64,000 bases of DNA from Lentzea kentuckyensis. Its GTDB lineage: Bacteria > Actinomycetota > Actinomycetes > Mycobacteriales > Pseudonocardiaceae. Below the pieces are notes generated by a model, which was given only the letters and a program-made list of their open reading frames with translations, searched no databases and was not told the origin of the DNA. The stretch spans positions 1 to 64,000 of the forward strand of contig NZ_MUYM01000038.1 in the NCBI RefSeq assembly GCF_002150765.1. The letters run 5' to 3'. The stretch's first letter is position 1. Each line of letters begins with the position of its first letter. The position numbers and the translations under genes are program-made. Below are positions 8,604-17,392 of the stretch, one piece after another.

Positions 8604-9215
8604 CTACTCGGAACCGGACTGCCGGCGGTACTCCTGGAGCTGGGCGAGCCTGCGCAACGCCACCATGGCGGCATCGCCCAGCACAGTGCCGACGACGACG
8701 CCTTCGAGGACGTCCTCGACCGAGGAGTGCGTCATCACGCGGTCCACATCGGCTTCGGCTATTTGGCGGCAGGCGTCCGCGTAGACGCCCAACTGGTCGG
8801 TGAAGTGCGGGTGACCGAGACGACGGGCGGTCGCGACGACGGCGACCAGAGAGCGGGTAGCGGGATTGCCGGGCTCGGCGGGAAGTCCGCAGGTCGACAG
8901 GAACGACAAGGCTTCCTGCTCCGCGTCGGCATCTGGATCCGTCGGGGGAACCGCGGTGATTTCGTCGTGCACAAGACGTACCGCACTGGAGTCCGACGCG
9001 TCCACGGCCTCCAGCACCTCGCGCACGGTGGCGATCGAGAGGCCGCCGACGTCGACCAGGGCGCGCACGAGGGTCAGCCTGCGCAGGTGGTGGTCGTCGT
9101 ACTGGGCCTGGTTCGCGGACGTCAACCGGCCGGTGGGCAGCAGGCCCTCGCGCAGGTAGTACTTGATGGTCGAGACGGGGACACCGCTGGTGCTGCTCAG
9201 TTCGCCGATGCGCAT
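8604..9215 (-). CDS. MerR family transcriptional regulator
   Basis: 203-aa regulator. The N-terminal MerR winged helix begins MRIGELSSTSGVPVSTIKYY and continues REGLLPTGR, the wing and the dimerisation helix; the C-terminal effector domain is unlike metal sensors (no Cys cluster). It starts 5 bp after the stop of the upstream MFS gene and is the last gene of a four-gene minus-strand operon (sigma factor, SDR, MFS, MerR). It could sense the compound exported by that transporter. Confidence 0.9.
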   Translation of the reverse strand: MRIGELSSTSGVPVSTIKYYLREGLLPTGRLTSANQAQYDDHHLRRLTLVRALVDVGGLSIATVREVLEAVDASDSSAVRLVHDEITAVPPTDPDADAEQEALSFLSTCGLPAEPGNPATRSLVAVVATARRLGHPHFTDQLGVYADACRQIAEADVDRVMTHSSVEDVLEGVVVGTVLGDAAMVALRRLAQLQEYRRQSGSE

Positions 9216-9220
9216 CGAAC

Positions 9221-10537
9221 TCACCTGGCCTCGGCGCGATCTCGCGCGGGCAGGTACCACAGCAGCACCGCGCCGCCGACGAAGAAGACCAGCGTCGACA
9301 TCATGGCGGGGCGGTACGAACCGGTCAGCTGGCCGATCGCCGCGAACGCCAGCGGCCCCAGCAGGAACCCGGCTCGTTCGAAGACGCTGAACAGGGAGAA
9401 AAAGCGGGCTTCCTGGCCTGCCGGAACCAGCTTGCTGAACAGCGAGCGGGACAACGCGATGGTGCCGCCCATCACCAGGCCCACCCCGCAGGAGAGGGCG
9501 GCGTAGCCGAAGGTCGCCCCTCGCGGGACGAAGAAGCCGATGCAGATGAGCAACGACCAGCAGGCGAGGCTGGCCAGCACGGCGTTGCGGGTGCCGAGCC
9601 GCAGCGCGAGCTTTCCGTGCAGCCAGGCCCCGAGCGCGCCGACGAACTGGACCGTGACCAGGATCGGGACCAGCGTCTGCTGGGTCAGGCCGATCTCGCG
9701 TTCGCCGTACTGCGAGGCCACCGCGTTCACGGTGTTGATGCCCGCTGTGTAGACGAAGAACGCGATCAGGAAACGCAGGACGATCGGATGTCGGGTCATG
9801 GTGCGAACGGTGGCCGGCAACGAGATCGAGTGCTGCCCGACCGTCCACTCCGGACGGTTCGCCGGGTCGTAGCGGCGCAGCACGCGCAACGGGCGGATCG
9901 AGAAGAGCGCCCACCACAGGCCCGAGAGCAGGAAGCACAGCCGAACGGCCGGCGCTTCACCGATGCCGATGGCGTCGTGCCCGAGGTAGATCACGAGCTG
10001 GGCGACCAGGATCAGGCCGGCGCCGAGGTAGCCGAGACCGGTTCCGCGCGCGGTGACGGCGTCCCGCTCCGATTCGGTGGCGATCCAGGGCAGATAGGAG
10101 TTGTAGATGACCTGGGCGCCGCCGAAGCCGGCGTTCGCGACGACGAAGAGCAGCGAGCCCGGCAACCAGTCCGGCGCCGACACCAGCGCGAGTCCGGCCG
10201 TTCCTCCCGCGCCCATGATCACGCACGCGAGGAACACCGTCGACCACCGGCCGGTCCGGTCCGCGACCAGGCCCACCAGCGGAAGCGCCAGCAGTTGCAC
10301 GATCGTTGCCAGCACGAGGAGATAGCCCCACAGCGAACCGGCAGGGAAGCCGGCGCCGAACACGCTCACGTCGCAGTCGACCAGCGCGGAGTCGAGGCAT
10401 CGCTGGCCGGACGAACGGGCGGCGGCCTCCGCGACACCGGTGAGGTAGACCGCGAGGAACACGGTCAGGATCGGCGTGGGGAACGCGGCGCTCGCCCAGT
10501 CGTACTGGTACCAGGCACGCTGCTCGATGCGGTTCAC
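9221..10537 (-). CDS. UMF1/Atg22-type MFS transporter
   Basis: 438-aa polytopic membrane protein with about 11-12 transmembrane helices. The N-terminal motif QRAWYQYDWASAAF and the GLVADRTGR loop are typical of the UMF1 (Atg22-like) branch of the major facilitator superfamily. A Cys-containing hydrophilic loop (RCLDSALVDCD) follows TM1, as in that family. It lies 19 bp after the SDR gene and 5 bp before MerR, in the sigma-led operon. The substrate is unknown; efflux of a small metabolite is an inference from the MerR partner. Confidence 0.88.
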   Translation of the reverse strand: MNRIEQRAWYQYDWASAAFPTPILTVFLAVYLTGVAEAAARSSGQRCLDSALVDCDVSVFGAGFPAGSLWGYLLVLATIVQLLALPLVGLVADRTGRWSTVFLACVIMGAGGTAGLALVSAPDWLPGSLLFVVANAGFGGAQVIYNSYLPWIATESERDAVTARGTGLGYLGAGLILVAQLVIYLGHDAIGIGEAPAVRLCFLLSGLWWALFSIRPLRVLRRYDPANRPEWTVGQHSISLPATVRTMTRHPIVLRFLIAFFVYTAGINTVNAVASQYGEREIGLTQQTLVPILVTVQFVGALGAWLHGKLALRLGTRNAVLASLACWSLLICIGFFVPRGATFGYAALSCGVGLVMGGTIALSRSLFSKLVPAGQEARFFSLFSVFERAGFLLGPLAFAAIGQLTGSYRPAMMSTLVFFVGGAVLLWYLPARDRAEAR

Positions 10538-10556
10538 GTGGGTTCTCCCGATGACG

Positions 10557-11291
10557 TCAGCGAGGGATCAGTCCGCGCGGCAGCAACAGGGACGCCCGGT
10601 ACAGCAACCGGTACCGCGCCCCCGCCACCGAGCGGGTTCTCCTCTTCGCGAGATCGGCCAACGCCTGGTCCACCACCGCGTCCGCGTCGAGCCACCAGCG
10701 TGAAGCCGGGTCCGGGCAGTCGTTGCCGGACCGCCGGTGCAGTTCGGTCCGGGTCCATCCGGGGCACACCGCGATCGCCGACACGTGGGTGCCCTCGAGT
10801 TCGGCGGCGATGCGATCGGTCAGCGAGACCACGTACGACTTCGACGCGGTGTACGCGGCACCGTTGCGGCCCGGCAGCAACGCCCCGAAGCTCGCCACGT
10901 TGATCACGGCACCGCGGTCGCGCTCGACCATCCCCGGCAACGCGGCACGGGTCAGCCGGAACACCGCTGTCGTACCGAGCTCGTACTGCGCCTGCAGCAC
11001 GTCCGCGTTCGCTTCCCAGAACCGGCCCACCGCACCGATTCCCGCGTTGTTCACCAGCAGGTCGACCGGTGATTCCACGTCGGCCAGCCGGTCCTCGACC
11101 CGCTGCCGCGCAACCGGATCGGTGAGGTCCACGGCGAGCACCTCGTGGTCACCGTCCAGTTCGGCCGCGAGTTCCTTCAGCGTGTGCTCGAACCTCGCGA
11201 CCAGCACCAGCCGATAGCCGTCCGACGCGAGCCTGCGGGCGAACGCCGCGCCGATGCCCGCCGTCGGTCCTGTCACCAGAGCTGTGGGCAT
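10557..11291 (-). CDS. Short-chain dehydrogenase/reductase
   Basis: 244-aa classical SDR. NAD(P)-binding motif TGPTAGIG at the N-terminus, NNAG in LLVNNAGIGAVG, catalytic Ser in NVASFGALL and an intact YTASK (Tyr-X3-Lys). It is 12 bp downstream of the sigma factor and 19 bp upstream of the MFS gene in one operon. It is paralogous to the SDR at 15.0-15.7 kb, which begins with the same MPTALVT but has lost its catalytic motif. The substrate is unknown. Confidence 0.92.
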   Translation of the reverse strand: MPTALVTGPTAGIGAAFARRLASDGYRLVLVARFEHTLKELAAELDGDHEVLAVDLTDPVARQRVEDRLADVESPVDLLVNNAGIGAVGRFWEANADVLQAQYELGTTAVFRLTRAALPGMVERDRGAVINVASFGALLPGRNGAAYTASKSYVVSLTDRIAAELEGTHVSAIAVCPGWTRTELHRRSGNDCPDPASRWWLDADAVVDQALADLAKRRTRSVAGARYRLLYRASLLLPRGLIPR

Positions 11292-11303
11292 GATCGGTTC
11301 CCT

Positions 11304-11927
11304 TCAGGCGACTCGGAAGTCGGTCGCCGGCGAGTCCTCCTCCAGCAGTTCCCGCATCCGCAGCAGCACCCTTCTCCTGGTGGGGCCGATGGATCCGCGC
11401 GGGATGTGCAACGTGCGGCTGATCTCGTCGTAGCTCGGCGCCGGGTCGGAGATCAGCATCCACAGCAGTTCCTGGTGCAGGCTCGGCAACTTGCGCAGCG
11501 CGGCGCGCACCCGCACGTGGTCCGCCCGCTCGACCACGACCTCCTCCGGCCCGCGGTGGTCGACGCCGCTGCCACCGCTCTCCACGTCGGCCACCAGCAC
11601 GTGCCGGGCGGCGAACTGGCGGAGCTTGATGCTTTCCCGTTTCGCCACGGTCACGATCCACGTGCGAAAACGGCTCGGTTGCCGGATGCGGTCAATGGAC
11701 GTCACGGCGTGCGCCCAAGTCGACTGGCAGATGTCCGCGCAGTCGTCCGGCGGCAGTCCGAAGGACTTCGCGACACTCCACACGAGCGGCGTGAACTCCT
11801 CGACCACCGATTCCCACGCCCCCTCGGTTCCCCGCTGGCCGCACTGGAACACAACCGTCTGCTGGGGTTCCCGGCCGGCGAGTCCCCCAACCCCGTCAAT
11901 CACGCCTTTCTCGTGAACGACACTCAT
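11304..11927 (-). CDS. RNA polymerase sigma factor, sigma-70 family (ECF-like)
   Basis: About 207-aa sigma factor. Region 2 is visible in WESVVEEFTPLVWSVAK, DICQSTWAHAV and the RFRTWIVTVAKRESIK stretch. Region 4 is in LRKLPSLHQELLWML, PSYDEISRTLHIPRGSIGPTRRR. ATG 11927 is used; a GTG at 11969 extends the frame by 14 residues. It heads a minus-strand operon with SDR, MFS and MerR genes, and no anti-sigma factor is adjacent. Direct repeats spaced 11 bp apart lie 56-84 bp upstream, between it and the divergent SARP gene. Confidence 0.85.
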   Translation of the reverse strand: MSVVHEKGVIDGVGGLAGREPQQTVVFQCGQRGTEGAWESVVEEFTPLVWSVAKSFGLPPDDCADICQSTWAHAVTSIDRIRQPSRFRTWIVTVAKRESIKLRQFAARHVLVADVESGGSGVDHRGPEEVVVERADHVRVRAALRKLPSLHQELLWMLISDPAPSYDEISRTLHIPRGSIGPTRRRVLLRMRELLEEDSPATDFRVA

Positions 11928-11982
11928 GCACCCACCCACTCGCGACGGACTTGTTCCCTCCTCGAACACCGTCGCAGAGCGG

Positions 11983-12011
11983 CTTAATGGCCCCCTAATG
12001 CTGCCCTAAGC
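11983..12011. promoter_or_regulatory. Three heptamers at 11-bp period (SARP-box-like)
   Basis: CTTAATG (11983-11989), CCTAATG (11994-12000) and CCTAAGC (12005-12011) repeat with an exact 11-bp period and 4-bp spacers. SARP regulators are known to bind heptameric direct repeats with this spacing next to -10/-35 regions. The element sits in the divergent promoter between the sigma-factor operon and the AfsR/SARP gene, so it is a candidate site for that regulator on either promoter. Confidence 0.55.
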
Positions 12012-12119
12012 GTCTCAATACGGCGATTTGTGAATCAATCACGCCCATGCCGGGTATCTGCCAACTTACACTGACCTCGTTCGGTGATCCGGAATTCGAT
12101 TAGTTGCCCAAAGCAACGT

Positions 12120-12138
12120 TCCCGGCCGCTCGCCGGGA
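12120..12138. promoter_or_regulatory. Small hairpin in SARP leader
   Basis: TCCCGGC (12120-12126) and GCCGGGA (12132-12138) form a perfect 7-bp stem with a 5-nt loop, 48 bp before the SARP start. It could be an operator or part of the 5' leader. The rest of 11928-12186 shows no gene. Confidence 0.4.
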
Positions 12139-12186
12139 GAGTTGCCGACGTCGTCACGAAAGGTTGAACCGCAGGGGGGAACGTGA

Positions 12187-14898
12187 ATGAAATTCCGTCT
12201 TCTCGGCCCCGTGGAGATCGTCACGGCGAAGGGTTCCATGTTCACGGTGGGGGCGCCGAAACGACGGTCGGTCCTCGCGGCGCTCGCGCTCACGCCCAAC
12301 CAGCTGCTCGGCACCGACGCGCTCATCGACCGGGTCTGGGGTGAGGACCCGCCCGCGCACGCCCGCACCGCGCTGCAGGGACACATCTCCGCGCTGCGCA
12401 AGGTGATCACCGGACCTGCCCGGCTGAACAGCAGGGCGTCCGGCTACGAGCTGGTCACCGAGGCGGACGCGGTCGACGCCGACCTGTTCGACCGGCTGCT
12501 GGCCGACGCCAAGCACCGGTCCGACTCCGTGGCCGTGGTGCTGCTGCAGCAGGCGCTGGGGCTGTGGCGCGGCCCGGCGCTGGCGGGCACCGCGGACAGC
12601 CTCTACCTCGCCGCGGCGGCGGCCCGGCTCACCGACAGCAGGCTGCACGCGATCGAGGACCTGGCCGCCCGCCTGTTGCGATTAGGCCGCCCGACCGACG
12701 CCAGCACGCTGCTCGACGAACACGTGTCCGAGCACCCGTTGCGCGAGGAGCTCGCCCAGCTCGCGGTCCGCGCGCTGCACGCCACCGGCCGCCGTTCCGA
12801 GGCGTTCGAGGTCTACCAGCGCACGCAGGAGGCACTCGCCGACGAACTGGGCGTCGAGCCGTCCGAGGGACTGCGCCGCGAACACGAGGCGCTGGTCAGC
12901 GGCCAGCCTCCGGCCCAGACCGCCTCCGCGCCCGGCCCGTCACCCGCCCAGCTCCCGCTGGGCGCCGCTGGCTTCACCGGCCGGGACCAGGAACTGCTCG
13001 AACTGCGGGAGACCACGCGCCGGATCGTCGTGCTGAGCGGCCAGGCCGGCATCGGCAAGACGACGCTGGCACTGCGGTACGCGCACGAGATCAGTGACGG
13101 CTATCCCGACGGCCAGCTCTTCGCCGACCTGCGCGGTTACGACGAGCGGGAACCGCAGCCGCCCGCGGACGTGCTCGTCGGGTTCCTGCACGCGCTGGGC
13201 GTCCGGGAGGGCGACATGCCCTCGGACCCCGACGAGAGATCGGCCCTGTACCGGTCGTCCATGGCTGGGCGCCGGATGCTGGTGGTCCTCGACAACTGCC
13301 GTGACCCCGGCCAGGTGCGCCCGCTGCTCCCCGGCACGCCCGGCTGCCTCACGCTGATCACGAGCCGCAGCCGGCTGGAGGGCCTGGTCGCGCGGGAGGG
13401 AGCGGCCCACCTCGGCCTGGACGTGCTGACCGAGGAGGACGCCCTGGACGTCATCACGGGCGTGATCGGCCGGCCGCGGGTGGCCGCGGAACCGGAGGCC
13501 GCCCGCGCGCTCGTCCGGCTGTGCGGCCGGCTCCCGCTCGCGCTGCGGATCGTCGCCGCCCGGCTCGCGACGCATCGGCGCTGGCAGCTCCAGCGCATGG
13601 TCGACGACCTCGCCGACGAGCAGCAACGCGCGAGCACGCTCGTCCCCGCCGATCGAGCCGTGGGCGCGTCGCTGACGTTGAGCGTGCGCGCGTTGCCGGC
13701 GCGCTCCCAACGCGCGTTCCGGCTGCTCGGGGTGCATCCCGGACCCGACGTCGACAGGTTCGCCGCGTCCGCGCTGTTCGGCGCGAGCACGGCCGAGACC
13801 CGCCGCCACCTCGAGGAGTTCGCCGAGGCGCACCTGGTGATCGAGACGGTGCCCGGCCGGTACAGTCGGCACGACCTCGTCCGGCTGTACACCTCGCAGC
13901 TCGCGCGTGAGGACGACGAGTGCGCTGCGGCGGGCCGGCGGCTGGTGGACTACTTCCTGCACACCGTCGGGGTGGCGCGGCTGACCCTGGAACCGCGGCC
14001 GCCGCTGTTCGACGGGCCGGTCGAGCATCCGCCCGCGACGCTGCCCCCGTTCAGATCGGCGACCGAAATCCTGACCTGGGTCGACGCCGAGGAACCCAAC
14101 ATCCGCGCATTGGTGACAGCCTCGGCGCGGTACGGCGACCACGAACGCGCGTGGCGGCTGGCCTATCGCACCGGGGTGCTGCACTACCGGTGCAGCAACA
14201 AGGTCCGATGGCTGGAGGTGCTGGAACCGGGTCTGGAGTCGGCCCGCCTGCTCGGCGACCGGCCCGCCCAGCGGCTGCTGCTGAGCAACATGGGCCTGGC
14301 GCTGGCCGAGTTGGGCCGCCACGACGAGGCGGTGCCGAGGATGCGCGAGGCCCTCGCGATGGCCCGCGAGCTGGGCGACCGGCTCGCCGAGTCCACCGTG
14401 CTCAACAACCTCGGCGAATCACACCTGCTCAGCGGCCGCGTCGACGAGGCGCACACCTGTCTGCGGGACGCCGTGCGCATCGCCCGTGAGCTCGGCGAGC
14501 CCTACCTCGAAGCGAAGTGGCTCAGCAACCTCAGCCGAGTGGCGACCGATCTCGGGGCGACCACCGACGCGCTCGACCACCTCGGCCGCGCGTTCGCCCT
14601 GCTGGCCGACGTACCGCTGTGCGACGCGCACGTGCTCGCACACGCCCGGCACGGACTCGTGCTGGAACGGCTCAAGCAGCACGCCGACGCGCTGGACCAC
14701 TACCAGCAGTCCCTGGACCTGGCCCGCCGGCTGGGCGACCGGAGGGCCGAGGAGCAGCTGCTGCACCGCGTCGCGCGGGTCGCCCACGTGCTGCACGGAC
14801 CCGACGCCGCGGCCCGCTACCTCGACCAGTCGGTCGCGCTGCGGAAGCGGCTCGGGCTCTCGCGCACCGACGAGTCGCCCAGCGAGGTGTCACCATGA
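12187..14898 (+). CDS. AfsR/SARP-family regulator (BTAD-NB-ARC-TPR) with TTA codon
   Basis: 903-aa pathway regulator. OmpR-type winged helix (about 1-95), bacterial transcriptional activation domain (about 100-245, including the EPLREELAQLAVRALH-like stretch), NB-ARC ATPase with P-loop GQAGIGKTT near residue 285, and C-terminal tetratricopeptide repeats (about 660-890). Codon 166 is TTA (12682-12684), the rare leucine codon read by bldA tRNA, which ties such regulators to development. It starts at ATG 12187 after a CAGGGGGGA ribosome site. It lies between the sigma operon and the FMO/SDR operon, upstream of the PUFA-like synthase genes, and is the best candidate for the cluster-situated activator. 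Confidence 0.93.
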   Translation: MKFRLLGPVEIVTAKGSMFTVGAPKRRSVLAALALTPNQLLGTDALIDRVWGEDPPAHARTALQGHISALRKVITGPARLNSRASGYELVTEADAVDADLFDRLLADAKHRSDSVAVVLLQQALGLWRGPALAGTADSLYLAAAAARLTDSRLHAIEDLAARLLRLGRPTDASTLLDEHVSEHPLREELAQLAVRALHATGRRSEAFEVYQRTQEALADELGVEPSEGLRREHEALVSGQPPAQTASAPGPSPAQLPLGAAGFTGRDQELLELRETTRRIVVLSGQAGIGKTTLALRYAHEISDGYPDGQLFADLRGYDEREPQPPADVLVGFLHALGVREGDMPSDPDERSALYRSSMAGRRMLVVLDNCRDPGQVRPLLPGTPGCLTLITSRSRLEGLVAREGAAHLGLDVLTEEDALDVITGVIGRPRVAAEPEAARALVRLCGRLPLALRIVAARLATHRRWQLQRMVDDLADEQQRASTLVPADRAVGASLTLSVRALPARSQRAFRLLGVHPGPDVDRFAASALFGASTAETRRHLEEFAEAHLVIETVPGRYSRHDLVRLYTSQLAREDDECAAAGRRLVDYFLHTVGVARLTLEPRPPLFDGPVEHPPATLPPFRSATEILTWVDAEEPNIRALVTASARYGDHERAWRLAYRTGVLHYRCSNKVRWLEVLEPGLESARLLGDRPAQRLLLSNMGLALAELGRHDEAVPRMREALAMARELGDRLAESTVLNNLGESHLLSGRVDEAHTCLRDAVRIARELGEPYLEAKWLSNLSRVATDLGATTDALDHLGRAFALLADVPLCDAHVLAHARHGLVLERLKQHADALDHYQQSLDLARRLGDRRAEEQLLHRVARVAHVLHGPDAAARYLDQSVALRKRLGLSRTDESPSEVSP

Positions 14899-14910
14899 CC
14901 CACCCGCGGT

Positions 14911-14971
14911 GTGTGCCATGAACGGCGCTTTTGTGGACCTGAGGTCCACAAAAGCGCCGTTCATGGCACAC
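14911..14971. terminator. Perfect 30-bp inverted repeat with 1-nt loop
   Basis: Arms 14911-14940 and 14942-14971 are perfectly complementary over 30 bp with a single G between them. The arm contains ATGAACGGCGCTTTTGTGG. It lies 12 bp after the SARP stop and 10 bp before the stop of the convergent SDR, so it fits a bidirectional terminator. The near-absence of a loop and the perfect arms suggest a recent or selected palindrome, akin to the ones at 3.8 and 22.6 kb. Confidence 0.8.
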
Positions 14972-14981
14972 GACTAGGTGC

Positions 14982-15653
14982 TCACCGTGAGGTGAGCCAG
15001 CGCGCCATCAGCTGGAACCGGCTGCCGGACACCGGCCTGCGCTGGGCCACGTCCCGCAGCGCCCGCCGCACGACCACGTCCGCGGCACCGTTCGTCAGCC
15101 ACGGCGTGGTGACGAAGCACAACGCCATGACGTGGACCGGCGTGCCGCACAGCGCGTCGGCCAGGTTCTGCGACAGCGTGCGGACGAACGCGTCCTGCAC
15201 GGTGCACCTGCCCAGACCCCACCACGTCCCGTCGGAACCGGCCACGTTGATCACCGCACCACGTCGCCTGCGGACCATGCCGGCGAGCGCCGCGTGCGTG
15301 AGCCGCAGGACGCTGGTGGCCCGGAGGTCGAAGTCCGCCTGCACCCGGTCGACCGGCGTGGCGAGGAAGCCCGGGCTGACGTCCCCGGCGGCGTTGTTCA
15401 CCAGCAGGTCCACCGGCGCGCGGTCCTCGTCGAGCAGCCGGTCCTCCACGAGGGCGCGCTGACCGGCGTCGGCGAGGTCGGCCACGATCACCTCGACGGT
15501 GATGTCGTGCCGGTCGGCGAGCTCCGCGGCCAGCGCGCCGAGCTCGCGTTCGCCGTGGCCCGCCAGCACGAGGTCGTGGCCCGTGGCGCCGAGCCGCCGG
15601 GCGAACGCCGTGCCGAGTCCGGTGCGGGGGTCGGTGACCAGTGCGGTCGGCAT
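14982..15653 (-). CDS. Degenerate SDR-fold protein lacking the catalytic Tyr-Lys
   Basis: 223-aa protein with overall SDR order: VNNAAGD (NNAG position), VADLAD and INVAGSD. The cofactor glycine motif reads TDPRTGLG instead of TGxxxGIG. The YxxxK box is replaced by CTVQD (C150, D154). The 10.6-kb paralog keeps TGPTAGIG and YTASK, so the loss is specific to this copy. It is last in the minus-strand operon SCO6745-like, FMO, membrane protein, SDR (15 bp after the previous gene). It may be a non-catalytic partner, scaffold or decaying gene, but the frame is intact. Confidence 0.85.
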   Translation of the reverse strand: MPTALVTDPRTGLGTAFARRLGATGHDLVLAGHGERELGALAAELADRHDITVEVIVADLADAGQRALVEDRLLDEDRAPVDLLVNNAAGDVSPGFLATPVDRVQADFDLRATSVLRLTHAALAGMVRRRRGAVINVAGSDGTWWGLGRCTVQDAFVRTLSQNLADALCGTPVHVMALCFVTTPWLTNGAADVVVRRALRDVAQRRPVSGSRFQLMARWLTSR

Positions 15654-15668
15654 GGCTCCTCCCCCAGG

Positions 15669-16019
15669 TCACGTGATCAGGACGGACACCGCCACCTCGG
15701 CCAGAACCGCTGTGGTGAAGACCGCCGGGAGCTGCCGCGGGATGGCCCTGCGGCGGAAGAAGACGATCAGCACCGCGACGCCGAGGACCGTCATCAGGCC
15801 GCCCTTGATGATCATCTTCACCGGGTCGTGGTGGTCGTCGGTCGCGATGCCGACGCCGACCAGGCCGAACCCGGACGCGGTGACGATCAGCACGGACCAC
15901 GCCCACATGGGAATCAGCGGGCCGTCGGGCTGCGTGCGGCGTTGCACGAAGTACGCGGCGATGAACCCGGCCATGCCGAGCAGGTGCGCTCCGACGAGCA
16001 AGGACTGCAGGATCTGCAT
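15669..16019 (-). CDS. Small integral membrane protein
   Basis: 116-aa protein of about four transmembrane helices (roughly 3-22, 35-54, 66-85 and 93-113) with an Asp-His rich loop TDDHHDP. ATG 16019 follows a GAGGAGTGAAACC ribosome site. It is 11 bp after the FMO gene and 15 bp before the degenerate SDR in one operon. The general plan resembles the 8.2-kb membrane protein (short, four helices), but homology is not established. Function unknown. Confidence 0.75.
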   Translation of the reverse strand: MQILQSLLVGAHLLGMAGFIAAYFVQRRTQPDGPLIPMWAWSVLIVTASGFGLVGVGIATDDHHDPVKMIIKGGLMTVLGVAVLIVFFRRRAIPRQLPAVFTTAVLAEVAVSVLIT

Positions 16020-16030
16020 GGTTTCACTCC

Positions 16031-17374
16031 TCACCGTGCGGCGGTGTTCGCCGGCACGCGCACGAGGTCTCCGTCGACCTGCTCCCCTGCCTGCGGGTCG
16101 GTGTCGAGCCAGTGTTCGCGCCGGCGCAGCCGGGCCAGCAGGGCTCGTTCGCGTTCGACCTGGCGGGTCATCTCGGGCACGGAGGCGTAGAACCTGGCGT
16201 CCGGCTTGCGCTCGCGCCCCAGGTCGAGGCTGATCGGACGGGTGGCGTGGGCTTGAGCCTGCACCATGTCCGCGAGCAGTTCGGCGCTGAGCGCGAGCAT
16301 CGGTCCGGCACCGCCGCGCAGCTGGATGAGCCCGAACACGTAGAGGCCCGCGGTCCGTTCCGGCAGCAGCCCGCACACCCGGCGCGGTACCCCGTTCTCC
16401 CACTCGAAGAGCCCGTGGTCGAGGAACGGGAAGGTGTTGAGGTACCCGGTCGCCCAGACGACGCTGTCGAACTCCTCCGCGGTCCCGTCGGCGAACCGGA
16501 CCACGCGGCCGTCGAAGCGCTCGATGTCCGGCCGGTAGCGGACGGTGCCGTGCCGCAGGTGGTAAAGGAGCTGGGTGTTGACGGTGACCTGCTCGGTGAA
16601 GAGCTTGTGGTCGGGCTCGGGCATGCCGTACTGGCTGTACGGTCCGTTGACGACCCGCAGCATCGCGGTGCTCACGACCCGCTGCAGCCACGCCGGGATC
16701 CACGGGTTGTTCAGTTCGGACACGGGTTTGCCGTAGACCGTCTTCGGCACGAAGTGGTGCGTGCGGCGCATCGAGATCCACGCGGTGCCGAACGTCCGGC
16801 CCGCCTCGACGGCGAGGTCGCACGCCGAGACGCCGGCGCCGACGACCAGCACCTTGGGCCCTACCAGGTCGTCAGGCCGTTTGTAGTCCTTCACGTGCAA
16901 CTGGGCGCCGGTGAACGAGCCCGGCTTGTCCGGCACGAACTTGTCCCAGTGGTGGCCGTTGGCGACCACGACGCCGGCGTAGTGCCTGGTCTGCTCGCCG
17001 TTCGCGGCGCGGCTGGTGACCAGCCAGCCATCGGTGCCGTCGGCCGCGCCGGCGGGGACGACGGCCGTGACCTCGGTTCCGAACATGATGTGCTCGCGCA
17101 GGCCGAACTCGTCCGTGTAGGCCTTCAGGTAGTCCCGCAACGCCGTCCAGTGCGGGAAGTCGGGCAGGTCGGCCGGCATCGGACGCTCCGGGAAGCCGGT
17201 GCTGCGGCGGGACGTGATCAGGTGCGTCGAGTCGTACACGCCGTCGAGCCAGTTGCCGCCCACCTCGGGCCTGACCTCGTACACGTGCACGCCGACACCG
17301 CGTTTCAGCAGTGCGCGCGCCGCCGCGAGCCCGGCGAACCCGGCCCCGATGACGCAGTGAGTTCCTCGTGCCAC
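16031..17374 (-). CDS. Class B flavin-dependent monooxygenase (FMO type)
   Basis: 447-aa FAD/NADPH enzyme. FAD-binding CVIGAGFAGLAAA at the N-terminus, NADP-binding VLVVGAGVSACDLAVE at about 170-185, the FMO fingerprint FTGAQLHVKDY and the ATG-type motif VVWATGYLNTFPF. Such enzymes oxygenate nitrogen, sulfur or carbonyl carbons. Tyr instead of Trp at the end of the fingerprint favours an FMO over a Baeyer-Villiger enzyme. It is 18 bp after the SCO6745-like gene and 11 bp before the membrane protein gene. As part of the operon divergent from the PUFA-like synthase genes it could tailor the product, which is inference. Confidence 0.9.
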   Translation of the reverse strand: MARGTHCVIGAGFAGLAAARALLKRGVGVHVYEVRPEVGGNWLDGVYDSTHLITSRRSTGFPERPMPADLPDFPHWTALRDYLKAYTDEFGLREHIMFGTEVTAVVPAGAADGTDGWLVTSRAANGEQTRHYAGVVVANGHHWDKFVPDKPGSFTGAQLHVKDYKRPDDLVGPKVLVVGAGVSACDLAVEAGRTFGTAWISMRRTHHFVPKTVYGKPVSELNNPWIPAWLQRVVSTAMLRVVNGPYSQYGMPEPDHKLFTEQVTVNTQLLYHLRHGTVRYRPDIERFDGRVVRFADGTAEEFDSVVWATGYLNTFPFLDHGLFEWENGVPRRVCGLLPERTAGLYVFGLIQLRGGAGPMLALSAELLADMVQAQAHATRPISLDLGRERKPDARFYASVPEMTRQVERERALLARLRRREHWLDTDPQAGEQVDGDLVRVPANTAAR

Positions 17375-17392
17375 GAGTGCTTCTCCTCTGGT

